The notes: generated from the letters alone by a model not told the origin. A stretch of DNA of 64,000 bases from Flavobacterium petrolei (GCF_003314435.2 NZ_QNVY02000001.1:1054001-1118000), one strand, 5' to 3'; positions 25,376 to 33,763 are shown, numbered from the stretch's first letter. Numbers and translations are program-made.

Positions 25376-26527
25376 TTATTTCATTGCTTTTAAAGCCACG
25401 TGAAAAATAGCTTTTATAAATAGCATTTTTGGACATTTTAAAATCACTTGAATATCTTCGTATAAAGTAGTTTCCTCGTCCAGAAATTTAAAAATCAAGG
25501 TTGGATTTCCTTTTTTGAACATCGAAGAAAAAATGTGGGAACCCAATTCGTTTTTTCGGTCCAAAATGTCTAACAAAAGTAAATCGTAAAACCAGAATTT
25601 TGTCTTTCTATGAAATTTTGTGAAGTCAGTTTCCCTTTGCAGAAAGGCAACCAATTCACTTGATTTTTTATCGGAATTTTTGAAAGTATAACCCGTACTG
25701 GCTTTTGTCCAACCGCCGGAAGTTCCTATATTGAGTACGTTTTTAGTATTTGCTTTCCAAAAAGGATAACACGTCATAGGAATACTGCCTTGCTCTTTTT
25801 CGACGATTTCATAGTTCGTAATCCCAAGGTTTTTGAGGTACTTTTTGATTTCGTTTTCGTATTCTTCCTTTTTTAAATGCTGGTGCGAAAACAAGGTGTA
25901 TTCCAGTAAAGCTTCGGTTTTTGATGTGGGTAACACATACATAAAACGGGTGTTTCCTTTTTGTTCCACCGAAAAATCCATGAAAGTAGCTTGTTCTTGA
26001 TTGAAAATAGGCTTTTCGCTTTTGATAAACCAACCAATAAAATGCTGTTGTAAAAGGGGGTATTTTGTCTGGCTTTCTGCTTTGTATTTGTTGTAAATGC
26101 TATTGAAAAGTTTGGAACAGGAAAAACTCTCTTTTTCAGTTTGTACCAGAATTATAGTTTCAGATTCTTCGATTTCTAAGACTTTTTCATTTATAAAAGT
26201 GATATTTTCTTGTTTCGAAAGCAAGTCAAATACCTGGTTGTAAAAATCCAGTCCTTTGACCATATTGTAGTGATACGGTTGCAAGTCTAAATCCCTGCGA
26301 AAATCTTCATTGGCAAACAAAGCCGAATCCCATTTCTTGGAAATAGATTGTTCCCAAACCGAATCGGTTGTTTTCCAAAAACACCAGGTTCTGTCGTTGG
26401 TTTTTTTAGTGTTTTCATCCAATAACAAAATACTCTTGTCCTTAAATTTACCGGATTGTACCAATTTATATACGGTCATCAAAGCCGATAATCCAGCGCC
26501 GGTAAAAATATAATCGTAGTGTTTCAT
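25376..26527 (-). CDS. crtY: Lycopene beta-cyclase (CrtY-type)
   Basis: 383 aa flavin-dependent cyclase that forms beta-ionone rings on lycopene to give beta-carotene, a step towards zeaxanthin-type yellow pigment. N-terminal dinucleotide-binding segment YDYIFTGAGLSALMTVYKL, the family block DRTWCFWK near residue 45, and GTSGGWTKASTGYTFKNS near residue 275. The frame is open upstream, but ATG at 26527 gives the expected N-terminus. It is not next to other crt genes; instead it follows a TonB receptor and a thioredoxin-like gene with a 35-nt gap, so it is probably in their operon. Confidence 0.92.
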   Translation of the reverse strand: MKHYDYIFTGAGLSALMTVYKLVQSGKFKDKSILLLDENTKKTNDRTWCFWKTTDSVWEQSISKKWDSALFANEDFRRDLDLQPYHYNMVKGLDFYNQVFDLLSKQENITFINEKVLEIEESETIILVQTEKESFSCSKLFNSIYNKYKAESQTKYPLLQQHFIGWFIKSEKPIFNQEQATFMDFSVEQKGNTRFMYVLPTSKTEALLEYTLFSHQHLKKEEYENEIKKYLKNLGITNYEIVEKEQGSIPMTCYPFWKANTKNVLNIGTSGGWTKASTGYTFKNSDKKSSELVAFLQRETDFTKFHRKTKFWFYDLLLLDILDRKNELGSHIFSSMFKKGNPTLIFKFLDEETTLYEDIQVILKCPKMLFIKAIFHVALKAMK

Positions 26528-26562
26528 TTGAGAATTTGACATTTCCCCAAAAATAGACAATT

Positions 26563-27030
26563 TTATTCTTTTAGTTTGGCTAAAATCAGCTTTAATTCTT
26601 TTGGTTTTAAGTACCCGCTGTGCTGAAAAATAATCTCGTTTCCACTGTTCAAAACACACAAAACAGGAAAGTTCAATTGCTTATTTATTGTTCCGAGTGC
26701 GATTGCCAGTTCATGTGTTCCGAAGTTGTTTCCTGTGGGTTTGAATTGAAAAGTGGTTTTATTGAAAACTACCGTTCGTTTTTCTTCGGCATTGAAATCA
26801 ACAAAATAAAAAGTGTTGTTAAGCTCCATGATGATTTCCTCATTTTTGAAAGTGGTGTTTTTCATCGCATGACAAAATTGGCACCAATCGGTTTGAATGA
26901 AAACAATCGTTTTTCTCTTTTCGATTGTTTGTATACTGTCTATTTGTTCGAAGGAAACCGAATGCAACTGCGCAAATCCAGCCGGAATCGCACAGCATAA
27001 TAACAATAGTAAATAAAGATTCTTTTTCAT
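26563..27030 (-). CDS. Periplasmic thioredoxin-family protein
   Basis: 155 aa. Signal peptide (about 1-20, LLLLCCAIPAGFAQ) and a thioredoxin-like domain with the redox motif TDWCQFCHAM (Cys50, Cys53), of the DsbD-gamma/thioredoxin_7 type. Predicted periplasmic disulphide reductase or metal-reducing factor. Its ATG overlaps the TonB receptor stop (TAATG), so the two are translationally coupled; the receptor plug carries a CxxC that would be a natural substrate (inference). Confidence 0.85.
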   Translation of the reverse strand: MKKNLYLLLLLCCAIPAGFAQLHSVSFEQIDSIQTIEKRKTIVFIQTDWCQFCHAMKNTTFKNEEIIMELNNTFYFVDFNAEEKRTVVFNKTTFQFKPTGNNFGTHELAIALGTINKQLNFPVLCVLNSGNEIIFQHSGYLKPKELKLILAKLKE

Positions 27031-29306
27031 TATTTTAAAGTATAGCGAAGGCCGAAAAAGCTTCTGATTCCTTGGTTCGGCCCATAGACATAAGTCGTGT
27101 CAAACGTTAATCCATAAGGGTTTTCGGGTGTTGCTAACACTTGACCGTTTGTATCATAAGTTACATTTTTTTCAAAAGGATCATTGGTTCTTGCAATCAA
27201 AAATGGATTGTTTTGTTTAGGCAAAAAGTTCAGTAGGTTTTTAATTCCGGCATAGAATTCAAAGTTTTTCAAACCAGAATACGTGAATTGGATGTTTTGC
27301 AAACTGTACCAAGGCGATTCCGCAGCGCGAGGATCTAAAGCACTTAAAAGAGGCAATTGCATCGGACTGTATACATTTCCAGTATAGTCTACATTCAAAT
27401 CAATTGCTTGAATTTTATACGAAACACTCCAGGTTGCCGTAAATTTTTCGGTTAGAAAAGGTGTTTCTTTTCGGCCATTTTCAACGTTTTTGTTGTCAAG
27501 AAAAGAAGCGCCTGTGATAATCTTTAATCCATTTGGAAAATTGAAATCAATATTGGTACTGATTCCTTGGTTTATCGCATAACCATTGATGTTGTCATAA
27601 ATAATTTGGTTGGGATTCGTATCGTAGTCCGACACAATTTTATTACTGAATCGCGTATGGAAAAAGGAAGTTTCAATTCCAATAAAAGTTCCGTTGTCGA
27701 GATTTATCTTCTTGATATAAATCAAATTGGCATTTATGGATTGTTCCGGTTTCAGGTTATTGGCAATTACAATTTCACGAGCGCCAGTCAAAGCAGCATG
27801 GTCTTCGGTAAATAGATTGACTACTCTAAAACCCGTTCCTGCATTCAAACGTATGATATTATTGTCGTTCAATTTCCATTTATAAGCAATTCTTGGTGTT
27901 AAGATGCTTCCGTGAAACGAGTTGTAATCATAACGCATTCCCAGTAATAGCTTGTGTTTTTCTGTAAACGTGATTTCGTCTTGAACAAAAATTCCCGGTA
28001 ACCAGGTCTTTTCCGGGTTGTTGTCCCCCAGTTTTGAAGTTGCCGGTGTATTGTCATCGTAATAATTATAACGGGTGGCAATTCCGGTAAGTAAATCATG
28101 GTTTCCTATTTTTTTGTCCCAAGTCAATTGTAGAAAACCAATCTTTTGATTCGCAATATAACTCGTCGTGCCGTATCGGCTGTCTTGAAAATGTACATTT
28201 CCTGAAAAGGAAAGCATCAGTTTTTCCTGAAATGGCAATTGGTAACTTCCAATCAATTCCGCTCGTTTGGTATAAATGCTTTCGCCATAGATTTCGTCAC
28301 CGCCACGGTGTTTTTTCTCCCAACGCACATCGCCGCCAAAACGGTCTTCATAAACGCCCCGCGCCGCAATGGTGAACAATCGATTTTCTTTTCTGTCGAA
28401 AGTCCATTTTTGAAAAAGGGAAACTCTGTCCGAAAGGGAAACATCGGTAAAACCGTCGTTATCGTTGTCAATTTTTTGATTGTAGCTGAAATAATTTAAA
28501 CCTAAAATTGCCGTGGCTTTCTTCCCAACATTGAGCTTTACTCCTAAATCAACATTGGTTTCCAACCAAGAAGTAGAAAACACATCAGCAGAGAATAGGG
28601 GAGCGTTTATCGGATTTTTGGTAATGATATTGATCAAACCGCCCACGGCTTCACTGCCGTATAAAGAAGAAGCGGGACCTTTTACAATTTCTATTCGTTC
28701 CACCAGTGAATTTGGAATTCCGGATAATCCATACACCGTAGATAAACTGCTCACGATGGGCATTCCGTCGATTAAAACCAAAGTATACGGACCTTCCAAC
28801 CCATTAATGTGGATGTCGCCCGTGTTGCAAACCCCACAATTCAGTTGCGGTCGTACGCCATTTACATTTTGTAAGGCTTCATAAATACTGGCCGTTGGGT
28901 TTTTCTTGAAGAATATTGGAGAATAAACTTCTACTGGAACGGCGCTTTCTAATCTTTTTACCGCCTTCAATGTTCCCGAAACCACGACTTCGTTAAGTTG
29001 GTTTTCGGTATTTGAAAGTTCAAAATCCAGAATGTTGTTTTCATTACTTTTGACGGTTATGTTCTTTTTTAAAGTTTGAAAACCTTCTGCAACAATTTGT
29101 ATTTTATAATTTCCCTCAGCAATATTCTCGATGCTGTATTTTCCTAAACTATCCGTTTGGGTGGCGTATTTTGTTCCAATTAAAAAAATATGAGCCTTCA
29201 AAACTCCTTTTTTTTCTGATGAAACAAATCCCGAAAGACTCGTTTTTTCTTGGCTGTAGCCAAAGTGAAACATCAGAAAAATAAATAACACACATAATTT
29301 TTTCAT
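27030..29306 (-). CDS. TonB-dependent outer-membrane receptor with carboxypeptidase-like N-terminal domain
   Basis: 758 aa. Signal peptide (1-19), CarboxypepD_reg-like beta domain (about 22-105, SGFVSSEKKGVLKAHIFL), plug with NCGVCNTGDIHINGLEGPY and IEIVKGPASSLYGSEAVGG, then a 22-strand barrel ending FFGLRYTLK. Cys157 and Cys160 form a CxxC in the plug. ATG at 29306 chosen over one 24 nt upstream because it gives a clean signal peptide. It starts an operon with the thioredoxin-like gene and crtY. The promoter has a TAGTTTTG -7 box directly followed by a sequence shared with feoA and the FecA-like receptor, so an iron or haem/siderophore substrate is likely but unproven. Confidence 0.9.
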   Translation of the reverse strand: MKKLCVLFIFLMFHFGYSQEKTSLSGFVSSEKKGVLKAHIFLIGTKYATQTDSLGKYSIENIAEGNYKIQIVAEGFQTLKKNITVKSNENNILDFELSNTENQLNEVVVSGTLKAVKRLESAVPVEVYSPIFFKKNPTASIYEALQNVNGVRPQLNCGVCNTGDIHINGLEGPYTLVLIDGMPIVSSLSTVYGLSGIPNSLVERIEIVKGPASSLYGSEAVGGLINIITKNPINAPLFSADVFSTSWLETNVDLGVKLNVGKKATAILGLNYFSYNQKIDNDNDGFTDVSLSDRVSLFQKWTFDRKENRLFTIAARGVYEDRFGGDVRWEKKHRGGDEIYGESIYTKRAELIGSYQLPFQEKLMLSFSGNVHFQDSRYGTTSYIANQKIGFLQLTWDKKIGNHDLLTGIATRYNYYDDNTPATSKLGDNNPEKTWLPGIFVQDEITFTEKHKLLLGMRYDYNSFHGSILTPRIAYKWKLNDNNIIRLNAGTGFRVVNLFTEDHAALTGAREIVIANNLKPEQSINANLIYIKKINLDNGTFIGIETSFFHTRFSNKIVSDYDTNPNQIIYDNINGYAINQGISTNIDFNFPNGLKIITGASFLDNKNVENGRKETPFLTEKFTATWSVSYKIQAIDLNVDYTGNVYSPMQLPLLSALDPRAAESPWYSLQNIQFTYSGLKNFEFYAGIKNLLNFLPKQNNPFLIARTNDPFEKNVTYDTNGQVLATPENPYGLTFDTTYVYGPNQGIRSFFGLRYTLK

Positions 29307-29310
29307 TATA

Positions 29311-29335
29311 CTTAAATTAAATTTAGACAAAACTA
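29311..29335 (-). promoter_or_regulatory. -7 box and candidate iron operator of the TonB receptor operon
   Basis: Minus strand: TAGTTTTG (29335-29328) followed at once by TCTAAATTTAATTTAAG (29327-29311), 14 of 17 positions matching the corresponding sequence before the FecA-like receptor. Confidence 0.6.
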
Positions 29336-29378
29336 AAAATTATTATTTGATTTATGTAAAATAATTTTGGTTTATGAT

Positions 29379-29411
29379 TAAAAAAAAGCGGTTCATCATG
29401 ACAATGAACCA
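29379..29411 (-). terminator. Terminator of merC-cobW
   Basis: GGTTCAT / ATGAACC stem (29390-29410) followed on the minus strand by GC and eight T. Confidence 0.88.
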
Positions 29412-29456
29412 CTTGATTACCCAATAATTAACCAAAACGATCAGGATTTATAACTA

Positions 29457-30698
29457 TTATATTTTATTTAAAACGGCTATTTCTTTGTCGTTTTGATATG
29501 CTCTAGCAATAGGAAAAGCATCTTTGCTGGAGAAAAAACCATCTTGCAAATCCATAATTTCATCGGCGGTGCAAAGGCAATTTTCTAGTTGTTTCCGAAT
29601 CAAATTTTCCTCCATTTGCAGGCCTATGAATACGATTTCGTTTAAGCGGTCCCCAAAATTAGCGGTCCATCGTTCCTCAATAATGTCTTGGTTTTCGACA
29701 AAATTGTTAAAAGTCATGCGTTCTCCCAGCGACATGCTGGCCCACCATACGCCTGCGCCTTCAGCCTTCATAGATCCTCCGGCCTGACTCCAGTTGATGG
29801 CTTGCTCCGGTCTGGAAGCAATCCAGCAAAGTCCTTTACTTCTGATGATGTTTTGGGGAAAATACTTTGTCAGGAATTGCCAAAAACGTTGTGGGTGCAA
29901 GGGGCGTTCGTCTCGAAAAACAAAAGATGAAATTCCATATTCTTCGGTTTCAGGCGTATGAATTCCTTCGAGTTCCTGCATCCATCCGGCTGATGATTCG
30001 GCTTCTTCGTAGTTGAATAATCCGGTGTTTAAAATGGCGCTTGGTGGTACTTTTCCTAGAACGGAAGTGATTAGTGTTGCAACAGGATTTAATTTTTGAA
30101 TGGAGGCTTTTAGAATTTCCAGTTCTTTTTGGGTAACCAAATCGGTTTTGTTCAGAATAATAACGTTGGCAAACTCTACTTGATCGACCAGCAGGTTTAC
30201 AATTGTTCGATTATCGTTTTCAATATCTGATGCTTTTCGGTCTTGAAGGGTTTGGGCTGAGCCAAAATCTTTAAAGAAATTAAAGGCATCGACCACGGTG
30301 ACCATTGTATCAATAAAACTAAATTGAGATAAATCAATGTTTTCCTCTTCATTTACAAATGAAAAAGTTTGCGCTACCGGAATCGGTTCGCTGATTCCGG
30401 AGCTTTCAATCAGCAGATAATCAAAACGGTTTTCTTTGGCTAATTTCTCAACCTCAATCATTAAATCTTCCCGCAGCGTGCAGCAAATACAGCCGTTGCT
30501 CATTTCGATTAACCGCTCTTCAGTGCGAGACAATGTGTTTTCTGCTTTTACTAAATTGGCATCAATGTTAACCTCACTCATATCGTTTACGATTACAGCT
30601 ACTTTTAAACCTTCTTTATTGTGTAGGATATGATTGAGCAAAGTAGTTTTTCCGGCTCCTAAGAAACCGGATAAAACGGTTACGGGTAATTTTTTCAT
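29457..30698 (-). CDS. CobW/COG0523-family GTP-binding metallochaperone
   Basis: 413 aa G3E GTPase. Walker [12 protein letters not shown] (11-21), metal motif [12 protein letters not shown] (Cys70, Cys72, Cys73), NKTD near residue 178, and a C-terminal CobW_C domain ([12 protein letters not shown]). COG0523 proteins such as ZNG1/ZagA deliver zinc to client enzymes under zinc limitation and are often Zur-controlled. Start overlaps the merC stop by 1 nt, and the pair diverges from a Fur-family gene with palindromes in between, which supports zinc over cobalt. A strong terminator follows. Confidence 0.9.
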   Translation of the reverse strand: MKKLPVTVLSGFLGAGKTTLLNHILHNKEGLKVAVIVNDMSEVNIDANLVKAENTLSRTEERLIEMSNGCICCTLREDLMIEVEKLAKENRFDYLLIESSGISEPIPVAQTFSFVNEEENIDLSQFSFIDTMVTVVDAFNFFKDFGSAQTLQDRKASDIENDNRTIVNLLVDQVEFANVIILNKTDLVTQKELEILKASIQKLNPVATLITSVLGKVPPSAILNTGLFNYEEAESSAGWMQELEGIHTPETEEYGISSFVFRDERPLHPQRFWQFLTKYFPQNIIRSKGLCWIASRPEQAINWSQAGGSMKAEGAGVWWASMSLGERMTFNNFVENQDIIEERWTANFGDRLNEIVFIGLQMEENLIRKQLENCLCTADEIMDLQDGFFSSKDAFPIARAYQNDKEIAVLNKI

Positions 30699-31048
30699 TA
30701 GTGCGTGTTTTTATGATTGCTGTAGTTTATCAAATGCCCGAGAATCATTCCAATGCCACCAACGATTAATAAATTAGTATGATAATCCAAAAAAATATCA
30801 ATAAACGCACTCAGGAGGATTAGGGTGATTGAAGTTAAAAGCAATACTACAACGATTAAACTTGCTTTCTTTATAATGTTTAAAACCGCCCATAATCCAA
30901 CAGTAGCAAAAGCTAAATCGATATACGGATTGTGAGACAGTCCTAAAGGGAGTATTGACAGTAAAGGGAAAATTAAACAATGGAGCAAGCATAATCCGGC
31001 ACTCGAAATCCCTAAAATATCCATTTTTAATGATGTAGTTTTCTTCAT
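30698..31048 (-). CDS. MerC-domain membrane protein
   Basis: 116 aa with four predicted helices. Near the N-terminus [17 protein letters not shown] carries the conserved Cys-Cys/His pair of MerC, and the C-terminus ends in the histidine-containing NYSNHKNTH. MerC was named as a mercury importer, but flavobacterial relatives sit next to cobW genes and Fur/Zur regulators; here there is no merA or merR, so a role in metal (zinc) uptake or sensing is more likely. First gene of the merC-cobW unit, divergent from the Fur-family gene. Confidence 0.8.
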   Translation of the reverse strand: MKKTTSLKMDILGISSAGLCLLHCLIFPLLSILPLGLSHNPYIDLAFATVGLWAVLNIIKKASLIVVVLLLTSITLILLSAFIDIFLDYHTNLLIVGGIGMILGHLINYSNHKNTH

Positions 31049-31068
31049 TTTCTTTTATATTTGCTTAA

Positions 31069-31083
31069 TGCAATTGTGTTGCA
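31069..31083. promoter_or_regulatory. Candidate Zur box 1
   Basis: TGCAATTGTGTTGCA: 5-bp arms TGCAA/TTGCA around 5 nt, 21 nt upstream of the merC start. Shares GCAA...TGTTGC with box 2. Confidence 0.55.
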
Positions 31084-31103
31084 AATATAGAAATATAATT
31101 TAT

Positions 31104-31122
31104 AACGCAACAATGTTGCGTT
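31104..31122. promoter_or_regulatory. Candidate Zur box 2
   Basis: AACGCAACAATGTTGCGTT is a perfect 9-bp inverted repeat with a 1-nt centre, 16 nt before the Fur-family start codon. Placement suggests autoregulation together with control of merC-cobW. Confidence 0.65.
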
Positions 31123-31137
31123 TAATTTTATTTGATT

Positions 31138-31521
31138 ATGAAAACAACTCGAAATACAACCGCCAAAACAACCATTTTAGAAATTATAAAAAATTCTGAA
31201 GTTGCTTTATCGCATACTGAAATTCAGGCGTTAAGCCAAAATGTTTGTGATCGAGTTACGATTTATAGGGTTTTAGATCGCTTGGTTGCTGAGGATGTGA
31301 TTCATAAAACAGTAAATTTAGACGGAACCATCAAGTATGCGAGTTGCCATCACCTGCATGATGATGTTATACACACCCATAATCACATTCATTTTAGTTG
31401 CGAGAAATGTCACTTGGTTACATGCCTTGAAAATGTAGAACCAACCTTTAAATTGCCACCCAACTACTCAGTAAGAGAAGTCAATTTTACGCTTTCCGGA
31501 TTGTGTCCTAACTGTTTATAG
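31138..31521 (+). CDS. Fur-family metal-responsive repressor, probably Zur
   Basis: 127 aa. Winged helix (LSHTEIQALSQNVCDRVTIYRVLDRLV), hinge with a histidine-rich metal site (CHHLHDDVIHTHNHIH) and two structural-zinc CxxC pairs (Cys88/Cys91 and Cys123/Cys126). ATG at 31138 is preferred over the TTG two codons earlier. Zur rather than Fur is suggested by divergence from merC-cobW with two GCAA..TTGC palindromes between, and by the iron genes having a different operator. In vitro metal preference cannot be read from the sequence. Confidence 0.85.
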   Translation: MKTTRNTTAKTTILEIIKNSEVALSHTEIQALSQNVCDRVTIYRVLDRLVAEDVIHKTVNLDGTIKYASCHHLHDDVIHTHNHIHFSCEKCHLVTCLENVEPTFKLPPNYSVREVNFTLSGLCPNCL

Positions 31522-31534
31522 TTTGCTAATTTAT

Positions 31535-31550
31535 TTTAGACTTGGCTAAA
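31535..31550. promoter_or_regulatory. Inverted repeat upstream of the DtxR-family gene
   Basis: TTTAG - ACTTGG - CTAAA, located before two possible -7 boxes (TATTTTTG about 31554-31561 and TATATTTG about 31577-31584). Half-sites resemble the iron operator but the spacer is 6 nt rather than 7. Possible autoregulatory site. Confidence 0.4.
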
Positions 31551-31659
31551 AATATATTTTTGGTATTCTTTTTTGTTTATATTTGTTGTTGTAATTGGTT
31601 TCCAATCACTCTTTTCTGCATGATATGTTATGTGGAAAAAATATTCAAAAAAACAGAAC

Positions 31660-32307
31660 ATGACCTTTTCAGAAGAAAATTATCTCAAGACCATTTACCA
31701 CCTTACTTCCGTTTCGGATGCAGATATTAGCACTAATGCTATTGCTGAAAAAATGGAAACCAAAGCATCATCCGTTACCGATATGCTCAAGAAACTCTCC
31801 GAAAAAGACTTAGTCAATTACGTAAAATATCAAGGCGTTTCCCTTACTGACAAAGGAAAATTAGCGGCGAAGATGATTGTTAGAAAACACCGACTTTGGG
31901 AATGTTTTCTGGTAGAGAAACTAGATTTTTCTTGGGATGAGGTACACGATATTGCGGAACAATTGGAACACATCAAATCCGAAAAACTGATCAATAAATT
32001 GGATGATTTTTTGGGAAATCCTACCGAAGATCCACATGGAGATCCTATTCCGGATGCTAATGGACGAATTATAAAAGTTGAAAAGCAACTGCTTTCTGAA
32101 TTCGAGAAAAACCAAATCGGGATTTGTGTCGGTGTTAAAGATACATCTTCTGATTTTTTAAAATATTTAGACAAACAGGAAATTGCTTTGGGTTCCCAAA
32201 TTGAAATTATCGAAAAGGAAAGTTTTGATTCCTCTTTCAGAATTCGGGTTGGAACCAAAGAAATAACCATTTCAAATAAAATAGCCAGTAATTTATATAT
32301 CAAATAA
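31660..32307 (+). CDS. DtxR/MntR-family metal-dependent transcriptional regulator
   Basis: 215 aa. N-terminal winged helix (YLKTIYHLTSV..., ASSVTDMLKKLSEKDLV), metal-binding dimerisation domain and a C-terminal SH3/FeoA-like domain, the three-domain DtxR layout. Predicted metal ligands: Asn7 (Met10 in DtxR, Asp8 in MntR), His77, Glu81, His96, Glu100, Glu103, His104. Glu100 replaces the DtxR cysteine, as in MntR. ATG at 31660 preferred over 31630. Two nt upstream of a ZIP transporter gene, hence co-transcribed; probably controls iron and/or manganese uptake, including the nearby feo genes. Confidence 0.9.
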   Translation: MTFSEENYLKTIYHLTSVSDADISTNAIAEKMETKASSVTDMLKKLSEKDLVNYVKYQGVSLTDKGKLAAKMIVRKHRLWECFLVEKLDFSWDEVHDIAEQLEHIKSEKLINKLDDFLGNPTEDPHGDPIPDANGRIIKVEKQLLSEFEKNQIGICVGVKDTSSDFLKYLDKQEIALGSQIEIIEKESFDSSFRIRVGTKEITISNKIASNLYIK

Positions 32308-32309
32308 TT

Positions 32310-33128
32310 ATGTTTCAATCTATAGTAGATTATTTCACGAGTATCGACCCAATATTAGCCGCTTTGTATGCGAGTTTGTTTACTTGGTTCCTAACGGCTT
32401 TAGGGGCTTCGTTTGTTTTTATGTTTAAAACCATGAATCGGACGGTTCTTGACGGAATGCTCGGGTTTACGGGAGGTGTTATGGTTGCGGCCAGTTTTTG
32501 GAGTTTATTGGCTCCAGCCATAGAGATGACGGGCGGGGAAGGATTTGCAAAAGTGATTCCTGCAGCTTTTGGTTTTTTCCTTGGTGCGCTTTTCATTTTC
32601 GGAATTGATAAAGTGTTGCCGCATTTGCACATCAATTTTAAAGTTACCGAAGGAATCAAATCGCCTTGGCAACGCACCACATTATTGGTTTCGGCAATTA
32701 CACTACACAATATTCCGGAAGGATTGGCGGTTGGAGTTCTGTTTGGTGGTGTTGCTGCTGGTATTCCGGAAGCTTCCATCGCGGGCGCTGTTACGTTAGC
32801 AATTGGTATTGGAATTCAGAATTTTCCGGAAGGAATCGCTGTTGCCATGCCGTTGCGCAGAATGGGAATGAGCCGATGGAAAAGTTTTATGTACGGACAA
32901 TCTTCTGCATTAGTTGAGCCGGTTGCCGCTGTTTTAGGCGCTTTTGCAGTCACATTTTTCACTCCAATTTTACCATACGCTTTGGCTTTTGCCGCAGGCG
33001 CGATGATTTTTGTGGTGGTCGAAGAAGTAATTCCGGAAACACAACAGGATAAAAATACGGATATTGCCACGCTCGGTTTCGTTGGAGGATTTATTGTGAT
33101 GATGGTCTTGGATGTGGCTTTAAGTTAG
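32310..33128 (+). CDS. ZIP-family metal transporter (GufA/ZupT type)
   Basis: 272 aa with eight predicted helices. The paired metal motifs of the family are TLHNIPEGLAVG (His133, Glu137) in helix 4 and IQNFPEGIAVAMPL (Asn171, Glu174) in helix 5. The histidine-rich cytosolic loop of zinc-specific ZIPs is short here (HLHINF). Imports Zn, Fe or Mn; the operon with a DtxR-type regulator (2-nt gap) suggests Fe or Mn. Complete and in frame. Confidence 0.9.
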   Translation: MFQSIVDYFTSIDPILAALYASLFTWFLTALGASFVFMFKTMNRTVLDGMLGFTGGVMVAASFWSLLAPAIEMTGGEGFAKVIPAAFGFFLGALFIFGIDKVLPHLHINFKVTEGIKSPWQRTTLLVSAITLHNIPEGLAVGVLFGGVAAGIPEASIAGAVTLAIGIGIQNFPEGIAVAMPLRRMGMSRWKSFMYGQSSALVEPVAAVLGAFAVTFFTPILPYALAFAAGAMIFVVVEEVIPETQQDKNTDIATLGFVGGFIVMMVLDVALS

Positions 33129-33175
33129 GAACTTAGTGTTTTTAAAAGAATATAGTAATCTTGTAAACATAATGT

Positions 33176-33598
33176 ATGAAAAAGTCAATTCTATTCCTTT
33201 TTATGATGATCAGCAGTGTAGCTTTGGCGCAAAGCCCAGAATCACAAAAAGTTAAATACACAACTATAAAGCAGAAAGTCTGTCCCAATCAAAAAGGATT
33301 TCAATTGGTTTTAAAAGCAATTGTTTCTGATTCTCGTTGCCCTGAAGGTGTGACTTGTATTTGGGCGGGAGAAGCTAGTGCTGTTGTTTCGGTGTACAAA
33401 GATTCAAAATGGATTGAAGATACGACTTTGGTGTTTTCGATGAAAAACGAAGAAGACAATAAAAAGTGGTTCTCTAAATATCTGCCTGAAAAACAAAAGA
33501 AGATAAAAAACATTGGTGTGGTGCCGTATCCAAAAGAAGGAAGCAAGATTGATCCGGAAGAGTATTACCTGAAAATTGGTTACTTAAAACAAGATTAG
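33176..33598 (+). CDS. Small secreted hypothetical protein with CPEGVTCIWAGEA motif
   Basis: 140 aa, signal peptide MKKSILFLFMMISSVALAQ, then a small beta domain containing SRCPEGVTCIWAGEASAVVSV. This cysteine/tryptophan segment recurs in secreted hypothetical proteins of Bacteroidota, but no function is known to me. One further cysteine sits in KVCPNQKGFQL. Its 3' end overlaps the convergent small feo gene by 4 nt. Location among metal-uptake genes hints at a periplasmic accessory role, without proof. Confidence 0.75.
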   Translation: MKKSILFLFMMISSVALAQSPESQKVKYTTIKQKVCPNQKGFQLVLKAIVSDSRCPEGVTCIWAGEASAVVSVYKDSKWIEDTTLVFSMKNEEDNKKWFSKYLPEKQKKIKNIGVVPYPKEGSKIDPEEYYLKIGYLKQD

Positions 33599-33723
33599 CT
33601 ACAACCACAATCACCGCTGCCACAGTTTTTATCGGATTTTTTCTTTTTGAAAAAGAATTTTTTAATCAAAAAAGCCAGTGCTATTCCGAGTGCTAAAAAA
33701 GCTAAAATTTCTTGAATATCCAT
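33595..33723 (-). CDS. FeoB-associated Cys-rich membrane protein
   Basis: 42 aa: short N-terminal segment MDIQEILAFLALGIALAF forming one membrane helix, a run of lysines, and a cysteine tail NCGSGDCGCS. This is the layout of the FeoB-associated small protein family, thought to help FeoB handle ferrous iron. It is usually right behind feoB; here the FecA-like receptor gene lies between. Below the common 60-codon cut-off, so easily missed. Overlaps the convergent gene at 33598 by 4 nt. Confidence 0.85.
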   Translation of the reverse strand: MDIQEILAFLALGIALAFLIKKFFFKKKKSDKNCGSGDCGCS

Positions 33724-33736
33724 ATTGTAAATATAA

Positions 33737-33763
33737 GAAAAAGCAACCCGTAAAGGTTGCTTT
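33737..33763 (-). terminator. Terminator of the FecA-like receptor gene
   Basis: GCAACC / GGTTGC stem with AA/TT extensions (33741-33762), followed by five T on the minus strand; T run on the other side too, so it could act in both directions. Confidence 0.8.

Noticed and set aside
30698-31048. Mercury resistance from the MerC domain
   Set aside because: No merA, merP, merT or merR nearby; neighbours point to zinc homeostasis instead.
31830-32318. 162-codon minus-strand frame opposite the DtxR-type gene
   Set aside because: Mirror of a well-supported gene; residue pattern shows no domain.
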